Shown in pieces: positions 56,185-64,000 of a stretch of 64,000 nucleotides of DNA (positions within the stretch are counted from its first letter, which is position 1; each line of letters starts with the position of its first letter). The stretch is from Isoperla grammatica. Its lineage: Eukaryota > Arthropoda > Insecta > Plecoptera > Perlodidae. Position numbers and translations under genes: made by a program. The notes under the pieces were generated by a model. The model searched no databases and was not told the DNA's origin. It saw only the letters and a list, made by a program, of their open reading frames with translations. The DNA lies in assembly GCA_945910005.1 (NCBI GenBank), contig OX246741.1, positions 49,497,167-49,561,166 of the forward strand, read 5' to 3'.

Positions 56185-56270
56185 TAAATAAATAAATGAA
56201 TAAATAAATAATTAAATAAATAACAAATTAACAAATAGATAAATAAGTAAATAAATATATATTTAATTAA
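56185..56270. repeat. (AAAT)n microsatellite
   Basis: Imperfect AATAAATA repeat. Confidence 0.9.
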
Positions 56271-56557
56271 TAAATAATGCCATATTTCAAGGCCACGAAG
56301 TGGTTGACAAGTGTCTTTATAGTTGCCGCCGTATTATTTGAATGAACAACAGGTCACTGCCTTGTAAAATGGAAACAATTTTGAATCAAGGTGGCAATAT
56401 ACAATGTTGCTAGGTCTAACAATGACACTAGCTTTTCCTCAGCTGAGTCGAGCGTGAGGAAGGTTCATGAATTCCACTCGTGAGTCGCGGCTGAGGAAAG
56501 GCTGAGGTAAGGCTGAGTTAAGGAGCACGTGAGGAAGCGACTATGAATTTGGACCAT

Positions 56558-56613
56558 AGTCTTTCTGTACGTTCCCTTCATATAGTCTATATGAAGCGAT
56601 CGTACAGAAAGAC
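56558..56613. repeat. 56-bp compound palindrome
   Basis: Outer arms AGTCTTTCTGTACG and CGTACAGAAAGACT flank an inner palindrome, TTCATATAGTCTATATGAA, with five-base unpaired bulges on each side. It abuts the right end of the 2.7-kb element. Confidence 0.85.
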
Positions 56614-58110
56614 TCATTGTTAGCTGCAGAATTTCTTACTACTTAGTTGAATCTATGATAAACTGTGTAATCGCCCTGCTAATCGTACCAAATGTCAGCT
56701 TATTATGAATCAGCTGACAATGACTAAGTCTATCACACGATATTGATGGAAATGTTTACCCAGCCAGTTTTATCTAACTTACAGAAAGTATTAATACAGT
56801 GTTTCTACTCAGCGAGCCTAACTAATGGAGCGGTCCCTTAATGCCTATTCCCTTACTGTTAACGAAATGTCAGTTTCCTTCAATAACTCGAACGTCCTAA
56901 CGTAAGTATTCGCATACCGACATCACATGCTTATTTACTGCCCCTTTAATGCTTGGTAAAAATCAGCATAGTCCTGGCGTTCTTTCGCACATTCGTGAAT
57001 GCAGTCTTCCGCCGAGTAGAGTGCACAAGCCTAATAGCCACGCCCACCGTTCCAGGTAACCAACGGAAGGTTACCGCAAAAAAAAACGCCGATTGACGTT
57101 CATTCTTTCTACGGTAATCGTTGTGCATTACGTCACAGTTAGTCTGATGTTTGCCTCAAGAGAAGTCAGCTCACAAATTACACAAATTACAAATTTGATT
57201 TTAATTAAGGTGCTATACTTGGAGAAATAATACCAGGGTAAGCCACGAGCGTTCACGCGGCACATTAATTACCATCGTACCAGAGTACTCTATTAAGTTA
57301 CTATTATAGGCACCGAAGGCGCTAGTAAAAACGAATGAAGTGCTCAAAGTGGCAATGTCACGCAACTTCCTGATGAAGCAGCGTCGTTCTTCCTACGTCG
57401 ATAATGGAAATTTTTTGAAAATTGCTTAGTTAAATACGGGTTTTCAAATTTTTGGGCAGAATCTGAATTCCATCAGTAAATCTTAAAAAAGTAAGCCGCC
57501 AATTTAATGAAGACACGTTTTAGACGTACATACAAACAACAAATAACACACAAGAAACACAATCAAAACCTTACAATAAAACAACAATAACGAACACAAA
57601 ACAAAACCACAAATCAAAATAAATGCACATCTACATGACAAAATAAAACATATTTAATAATAATATCCAGCAATATTATCAACTGCGGAATAAAATCTTC
57701 ACCAGTAAGTTGCAAAATTTAGCCACATATAGCGCTGTATGTACTAACTGACGGTCTCTATAAATCTATATTATATCTACGTTCCAACAGGAGCGCCTAT
57801 GTTAATGCAGCCACCTTAACCTTAGGTTCTCATGAACGGTGGGTTTCGAAGGCAGTGGGGTAATAAACATTAACAGTCATTACTCATTAGTCAACATAAC
57901 CTTTATTTCGCTTTGCTAACTCAAAGTGTCTGGTAAAAGTAATATGGATTTGACTGCATAGATTGGACTGCTGACGACTGCGATACGCTCACATTATTAT
58001 TGATGGTTTGCAGGAACCTTACAACGATGTGCTTGGTGGCCATAGAGATACAGTTGAAGCCAATGGGGCTTTGCACTGCGACTTTTTTCCACTAGCAGCG
58101 CCAGCACCGT
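56614..58110. other. Spacer, no gene recognised
   Basis: Contains the right arm of the outer inverted repeat (57488-57605) and a CAATGGGGCTTTGCACTGCG block shared with 42395. No coding region supported. Confidence 0.5.
57488..57605 (-). repeat. Right arm of outer inverted repeat
   Basis: Mirror of 53736-53850. Divergence is modest, with a few indels in the CAACAAAT/ACAAAC-rich part. Confidence 0.75.
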
Positions 58111-58129
58111 CCCGGTGTAACAGGGATCG

Positions 58130-61015
58130 TTTACCCCCGAGCTGGATTACCCCCCGGTAAAACAGCCCTAGGGCACAAATACCCCCCGGTAAACCACCTC
58201 TAGTGAACGATTAACCCCAGGGTAAACCTACCCTAGTGTACAAGTAACCCCTCAGAGCTGGTTTACCCTACCCTATAGCCCATAGGGGGTAAATGAGCCC
58301 TAGGGATGGTTGACCCCAGTATTATTTCTTATATAACACATCACAGGAGGGTACACGAGCCCTAGGGATGGTTTACCCTCAGTCTTCTTTCTTAAACAAC
58401 ACATCCCAGGAGGGTACACCAGCCCTAGGGATGGTTTACCCTCAGTCTTATTTCTTAAACAACACATACCAGGAGGGTACACTAGCCCTAGGGATGGTTT
58501 ACCCTCAGTCTTCTTTCTTAAACAACCCATCCCAGGAGGGTACATAAGCCCTAGGGATGGTTGACCCCCAGTCTTATATCTTGAACAACACATCCCAGTA
58601 GGGTACACGCGCCCTAGGGATGGTTGACCCCCAGTCTTATTTCTTAAACAACACATCCCAGGAGGGTACACCAGCCCTAGGGATGGTTGACCCCCAGTCT
58701 TATATCTTGAACAACACATCCCAGTAGGGTACACGAGCCCTAGGGATGGTTGACCCCCAGTCTTTTTTCTTAAACAACACATCCCAGTAGGGTACACGCA
58801 CCCTAGGGATGGTTGACCCCCAGGCTTATTTCGTAAACAACACATCCCAGGAGGGTACATGAGCCCTAGGGATGGTTGACCCCCAGTCTTTTTTCATAAA
58901 CAACACATCCCAGGAGGGTACACGCGCCCTAGGGATGGTTGACCCCCAGTCTTTTTTCTTAAACAACACATCCCAGGAGGGTACACGCGCCCTAGGGATG
59001 GTTGACCCCCAGTCTTTTTTCTTAAACAACACATCCCAGTAGGGTACACGAGCCCTAGGGATGGTTGACCCCCAGTCTTTTTTCTTAAACAACACATCCC
59101 AGTAGGGTACACGAGCCCTAGGGATGGTTGACCCAAAGTCTTATTTCTTAAACAACACATTTCAGTAGGGTACACGCACCCTAGGGATGGTTGACCCCCA
59201 GTCTTTTTTCTTAAACAACACATCCCAGGAGGGTACACGAGCCCTAGGGATGGTTGACCCCCAGTCTTATTTCTTAAATAACACATCCCAGGAGGGTACA
59301 CGCGCCCTAGGGATGGTTGACCCCCAGTCTTATTTCTTAAACAACACAGCCCAGGAGGGTACACGAGCCCTAGGGATGGTTGACCCCCAGTCTTATTTCT
59401 TAGACAACACATCCCAGGAGGGTACACGCGCCCTAGGGATGGTTGACCCCCAGTCTTATTTCTTAAACAACACAGCCCAGGAGGGTACACGAGCCCTAGG
59501 GATGGTTGACCCCCAGTCTTATTTCTTAAACAACACATTTCAGTAGGGTACACGCGCCCTAGAAATGGTTGACCCCCAGTCTTTTTTCTTAAACAACACA
59601 TCCCAGGAGGGTACACGAGCCCTAGGGATGGTTGACCCCCAGTCTTATTTCTTAAACAACACATCCCAGGAGGGTACACGAGCCCTAGGGATGGTTGACC
59701 CCCAGTCTTTTTTCTTAAACAACACATCCCAGTAGAGTACCTGAGCCCTAGGGATGGTTGACCCCCAGTCTTATTTCTTAAACAACACATCCCAGGAAGG
59801 TACATGAGCCCTAGGGACGGTTGACCCCAAGTCTTATTTCTTAAACAACACATCCCAGGAGGGTACATGAGCCCTAGGGATGGTTGACCCCCAGTCTTAT
59901 TTCATAAACAACACATCCCAGTAGGGTGCATGAGTCCTAGGGATGGTTGACCCCCAGTCTTATTTCTTAAACAACACATCCCAGGAGGGTACACGAGCCC
60001 TAGGGATGGTTGACCCCCAGTCTTATTTCTTAAACAACACATCCCAGGAGGGTACATGAGCCCTAGGGATGGTTGACCCCCAGTCTTATTTCTTAAACAA
60101 CACATCCCAGTAGGGTACATGAGTCCTAGGGATGGTTGACCCCCAGTCTTATTTCTTAAACAACACATCCCAGGAGGGTACACGAGCCCTAGGGATGGTT
60201 GACCCCCAGCCTTTTTCTTAAACAACACATCCCAGGAGGGTACACGAGCCCTAGGGATGGTTGACCCCCAGTCTTATTTCTTAATTAACACATCCCAGGA
60301 GGGTACAGGAGCCCTAGGGATGGTTGACCCCCAGTCTTTTTCTTAAACAACACATCCCAGTAGGGTACATGAGCCTTAGGGACGGTTGACCCCCAGTCTT
60401 ATTTCTTAATTAACACATCCTAGGAGGGTACATGAGCCCTAGGGATAGTTGACCCCCAGTCTTATTTCTTAAACACCAAATCCCAGGAGGGTACATGAGC
60501 CCTAGGGATGGTTGACCCCAAGTCTTATTTCTTAAACAACACATCCCAGGAGGGTACATGAGCCCTAGGGATAGTTGACCCCCAGTCTTATTTCTTAAAC
60601 AACACATCCCAGGAGGGTACATGAGCCCTAGGGATAGTTGACCCCCAGTCTTATTTCTTAATTAACACATCCCAGGAGGGTACATGAGCCCTAGGGATGG
60701 TTTACCCTCAGTCTTATTTCTTAAACAACACATCCCAGTAGGGTAAATGAGCCCTAGGGACGGTTGACCCCCAGTCTTATTTCTTAATTAACACATCCCA
60801 GGAGGGTCCATGAGCCCTAGGGATGGTTGACCCCCCAGTCTTATTTCTTAAACAACACATCCTATTAGGATACATGAGCCCTACGGACGGTTGACCCCCA
60901 GTCTTATTTCTTAAACAACACATCCCAGGAGGGTACACGAGCCCTAGGGATGGTTGACCCCCAGTCTTATTTCTTTAACAACACATCCTAGGAGGGTACA
61001 CGAGCCCTAGGGATT
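58130..61015. repeat. 63-bp satellite array, about 43 copies
   Basis: Unit of 63 bp: CCCTAGGGATGGTTGACCCC, CAGTCTTATTTCTTAAACAA, CACATCCCAGGAGGGTACAC, GAG. The array decays at the left (58130-58300) into shorter TTTACCCCC / CCTAGTG units. Variants differ at CAGTAGGGT versus CAGGAGGGT and TCTTTTTTC versus TCTTATTTC. As 63 is a multiple of three, long frames of 21-residue units (YPPGMCCLRNKTGGQPSLGL) stay open on the minus strand for up to 324 codons, but indels and missing starts argue against a gene. Confidence 0.97.
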
Positions 61016-61644
61016 GTATCCCTCGTGGAGATGGAATTTCCCAAGTTCTGTCCTTAGCGGCTAGTTAATTTTCATAAAATGAACTTACCTGCAAACTTTC
61101 AACGTACGAAACGGTGAACAGTTGATGAGTAAGTTACTCTGACATTTTCACATTTGTTACATCTTCCGTTTTGGATATTAAGAATTAACCCCTATATTGT
61201 GAACCCAACTGGATTTTATTAAAATGGTTATACATCACTGTCTATCTACCAATTTACACGTCTGTTACATCTTCGTATATTTTGATTCAGAATTCTCACC
61301 TCCGCCCTTGAGATTAATGTGTTGTTATTTTTTTATTTGATTTTAACAAATTTATGTAACAAAAATCGTTGAAATTGGGTCAAAGTCACCTCAGTTTACC
61401 AAAACATAATATGAATTATTCTATTGTAGAACATTTTCAGAATGTAAATACAAATTTAACTCCCAAGTTTAAACTTTCGTGACTTTTTCATTTTGTGTGT
61501 CATATTTTGTGGCAGATTTTTGAAAACAGGCAACGATTTAATAAATGGAGCTTTATAGAGCAATAATAACTTACGATATTGGTCGAAACCGTAATCGCAT
61601 AGAACAATTTGGCAAACTAACATTTGATTTAGCTTCTGAATTTC
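61016..61644. other. AT-rich spacer, no gene recognised
   Basis: Nothing supported in this stretch. Confidence 0.5.
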
Positions 61645-62370
61645 TTGCAACTTGATGACTTTCTTAAAAACGAAACATGGGAATCAGTGCTAAATGAACA
61701 AAACAGCAAAAAATCCACTGATACATTTATTGACAAAATTAAAACTTACACGAAGCTCAGCTCTTCGACAAAAACAATCAAAACAAATAATAAAACTAAA
61801 AAACTAAAACCATGGATAACATTAGGACTAATACAGTCTATTAAGCACAGAAATCGAATGAGTAAGCAAGTCCTAAAAAATCCTAACATCACTTAAATAG
61901 GTTAATACAGTCAACTAAGAACGATTTTACAAAAAACAAAATAGCAGATGCAAATAAAGATATTAAAAAAGTGTGGAAAATCATCAATAAGGCATTAAGC
62001 AATCAAAAAGCAAAATCTAATGTTATAGACAAAATAATGATAAAATGATATCGTAAGTACAGAGAGTAATCCCCGAAAAGTAGCAGAAACATTCATAAAC
62101 TACTTTAATAACATAGGAAAAGAATTAGCTGAATACATACTACTAAAAAAGCCATCATGTTTCAACCGTCTAAACGCAGAAGCCTTTCCTGTACATCGTC
62201 AAAACGCGTCAATATTTCTCAGTCCAACTGTTAATGAAGAAATAATAATAAATATCAATTAGCTAAAAACAGACTCTGTCTCAGGGCCTGACCTTATAAA
62301 CACAAAAATAATCAAGCAATAAAATGTCACATAGTTCAACCTCTTAAATACATCATAGACTTAAGAGGAT
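61645..62370 (+). pseudogene. LINE ORF2 fragment, decayed (endonuclease-RT linker)
   Basis: The plus strand reads LDDFLKNETWESVLNEQNSK, then FIDKIKTYTKLSS and LKPWITLGLIQSIKHRNRM. In the next frames it continues NDFTKNKIADANKDIKKVWK, KVAETFINYFNNIGKELAEY and DSVSGPDLINTKIIK. This is the linker after the endonuclease and the start of the RT domain in Jockey/CR1-type LINEs (W..V...d.d.Ayn.F...; kPWit.gl..si..rn). Several frameshifts and stops break it. Both ends are truncated. It is a different family from the LINE at 30220, as judged by the residues. Confidence 0.75.
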
Positions 62371-62825
62371 TCTAGTCGACGGGGCCAACTCCAAGCTGAG
62401 AGATCGTACGGAAAAAGATGTTTCGGTGAGCGCACAGTGGGCGGAGATTGTTACTCTGTTCGTTCATTCTCGGGTGAGATCGTAACTACCCCCGTTTCGT
62501 TGACTGGCGCTGGTCACGTGACCCACCAGTTGGTCTCACGCAGCGGAGGAGTTCGTATCGGGCCGCTGTACAAGAACAAACCGCTTCCGCACGCGGTAGC
62601 CGTACGTTTTAGGTACGAATGTTGTATGCGCGTAGCGTAAATATATCGTTACTTACGACGGGGTCACGATAAAACATACATACATACAAAATACGATGAT
62701 CCGTTAGACTACATCTTAAGCCTACAATGCTCGCCATTGACGTAACGGGTTGTAAGAAAGGAGCATAGGAACCACTTCCACAAAAACAACAAAAACAACA
62801 ACAACGACGACGAAAATAACAGTAA
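62371..62825. other. GC-rich spacer, no gene recognised
   Basis: A CpG-containing block (62375-62640) with a plus-strand frame of 67 codons and no recognised domain, then ordinary sequence with a (CAACAA)-like stretch near 62790. Confidence 0.45.
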
Positions 62826-63253
62826 TGGGCCGTTTACATAACTGACTAGTGATTAGTGACTAGCCCACTTGACTAAGCCACAGGCTTCTTTCATTGGCTG
62901 GGAGGGAGAATACTGCGCTGTGATTGGCTGTGTCTTCACTTGACTAAGAAGTTGAACATATTTCAATTCCTTAGTCAAGTCAAGAGAAACCTTAGTCACA
63001 GCCAATCACAGCGCAGTATTCTCCCTCCCAGCCAATGAAAGAAGTCTGTGGCTTAGACACGGGGGTTAGGTTTGAATTCATAGTCGGCCCCTACACCTAG
63101 GGGCGCCCATTGTTACCAAGGTAACAATTGTTTGCATGTTATTTCCCATAAACAAAACAAATCCATAGCAACAATGGGTGCCCCTAGGTGTAGGGGCCGA
63201 CTATGAATTCCAACCTTAGTCAATAATCACTAGTCAGTTATGTAAACGGCCCA
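62826..63253. mobile_element. PIF/Harbinger-type MITE, 428 bp, TAA duplication
   Basis: Inverted ends TGGGCCGTTTACATAACTGA then CTAGTGATTA, flanked by TAA (62823-62825 and 63254-63256). Inside is a second inverted pair (CCACAGGCTTCTTTCATTGG and its mirror near 63040) and a third at 63078-63212 (CATAGTCGGCCCCTACACCT). The whole element can fold in nested hairpins. The core is shared with 40391-40559. Confidence 0.9.
63078..63212. mobile_element. Nested hairpin inside MITE
   Basis: Arms CATAGTCGGCCCCTACACCT then AGGGGCGCCCATTGTT, mirrored at the right, flanked by GAATT/AATTC. Probably a separate small MITE inserted into the Harbinger-type element. Confidence 0.65.
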
Positions 63254-63369
63254 TAACGCACACCCATAGACACAGGCGTCTAAAAAAATGTGTGCGTGTG
63301 AGCATATAGTCTATATCGTAGTCGTAGCTGTGGAGTACGTCGTAAAAACCCCAAAATAACTAGGACAAC

Positions 63370-63865
63370 GCTCTGTTTGACGCGTTGATAAGCGAGCGCG
63401 TCCATATCTACGAACATTCTGGCGAAAAGATCTCGAAGCTAATAAAAACAACAATTAACAACAATTCTAGAATGTGCATTTCAAAATTTTTCTAATTTCC
63501 ATAGCTATTATATACTTCCCGATATTGTTGAATGCAGTGCAATTTGCGTTGCTAAGAATTTTCGTTGTCTGTCTAGTGTTTTCGCGGCGTCCGCCACCGT
63601 TACTAACAGTTATTGAGTGTAACTTTGTAACTTTTCGAACGATTTTGCCTCAAAACTATACACCTTCAATCCACATCGAGGCTTGTGGATGGTCCAAATT
63701 TCAAGTTGATCGGACTTTCCGTTCGACCGCTATCGACAGACATAAAAACAAAACAAAAAACAAACAACATGAAGTGCCATAAGAGTCTAGTACAAAAAAA
63801 AAAAAAACAGAACGAAGTGCCATAAGAGTCTCGTGGAGACGCTCGCTTCGCTCGCTTAATAATCT
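63370..63865 (+). repeat. Dispersed repeat family 'AAGCGAGCG', copy B
   Basis: Runs from TTTGACGCGTTGATAAGCGA to GCTCGCTTCGCTCGCTTAAT, inverted relative to copy A. It is shorter than copy A because it lacks the two internal AAAATGTGAG-type repeats. An A-rich stretch with two AGTGCCATAAGAGTCT copies precedes the palindromic end. Confidence 0.8.
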
Positions 63866-64000
63866 CGTAAATGGCTTTGACAGCTGTTACAAGTGACTAT
63901 AAGCACAAATGGAATGATGAATGAAACAGCTATCATTACGTCAACTTGATGGCGCCGTGTCAAATATTATAAACAAAACAAAGTGACGGACACGTTTACT
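63866..64000. other. Window edge, nothing seen
   Basis: No feature recognised. Confidence 0.5.

Larger units (their letters stand above)
53855..56555. mobile_element. DNA element, 2.7 kb, GGTCCAAATNCATA ends
   Basis: Inverted ends GGTCCAAAT(G/T)CATA, flanked by ATA (53852-53854 and 56556-56558). Both subterminal regions are rich in CTTCCTCAG/CTGAGGAAG words in opposite orientation. The inside holds one open exon-like frame (54097-54382), TAGGCCTA-rich sequence, a 28-G run and (AAAT)n. A 3-bp duplication and CTCAG-rich ends would fit a Harbinger-type element, but this is not proven. Confidence 0.7.

Noticed and set aside
58300..60622. Series of minus-strand frames with YPPGMCCLRNKTGGQPSLGL repeats as a gene
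   Set aside because: Period of 63 bp keeps frames open by default; indels split them and no start, signal peptide or splice context is evident.

Overview
This is a eukaryotic, metazoan window with no convincing single-copy host gene. It is a dense, nested landscape of transposable elements, long inverted repeats, three large tandem arrays and many microsatellites. The AT-rich background, the very frequent dispersed TAGGCCTA motif, the numerous G/C homopolymers and the families present (CR1/L2-like LINE with PHD-finger ORF1, ISL2EU-like THAP transposase, hAT, PIF/Harbinger) suggest a marine invertebrate, perhaps a deuterostome such as an echinoderm. The species cannot be told from the sequence, and this placement is an inference.

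Layout. 1-10.5 kb: two large fold-back elements (1566-4800 and 5155-10476). The second has clean 7-bp target duplications and carries a LINE fragment. 10.5-21.7 kb: MITEs, a dispersed repeat copy, a tRNA-like sequence, and two hAT-type elements with 8-bp duplications (15409-15818 and 19034-20161). 21.7-28.1 kb: a decayed 6.3-kb element, interpreted as ISL2EU-like. It has a THAP/HTH transposase pseudogene on the minus strand, facing an exon with a SAP motif on the plus strand. Its introns hold a hAT MITE, a Harbinger-type element with a hairpin MITE inside it, and a hAT carrying a transposase C-terminus.

28.3-36.2 kb: a Harbinger-type MITE, then a near full-length LINE with ORF1 (PHD, Q/H repeats, zinc knuckles), endonuclease, reverse transcriptase and C-terminal region. 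Two DNA elements interrupt the LINE, and its RT active site is mutated. 36.5-40.2 kb: a third fold-back element. 40.4-43.8 kb: MITEs, one with its empty site elsewhere in the window. 43.9-48.4 kb: a 60-bp satellite joined directly to a 45-bp minisatellite. 49.4-53.5 kb: a possible LTR and nested MITEs in a dispersed repeat. 53.7-57.6 kb: nested inverted repeats containing one unidentified exon. 58.2-61.0 kb: a 63-bp satellite. 61.6-64 kb: a second LINE fragment, a Harbinger-type MITE and another dispersed repeat copy.

The most unusual signal is a family whose ends begin CGTTGAGTGAG and which makes 7-bp target duplications. It is present as a 5.3-kb fold-back element and as two copies of only 31 and 24 bp that are little more than the two ends joined.
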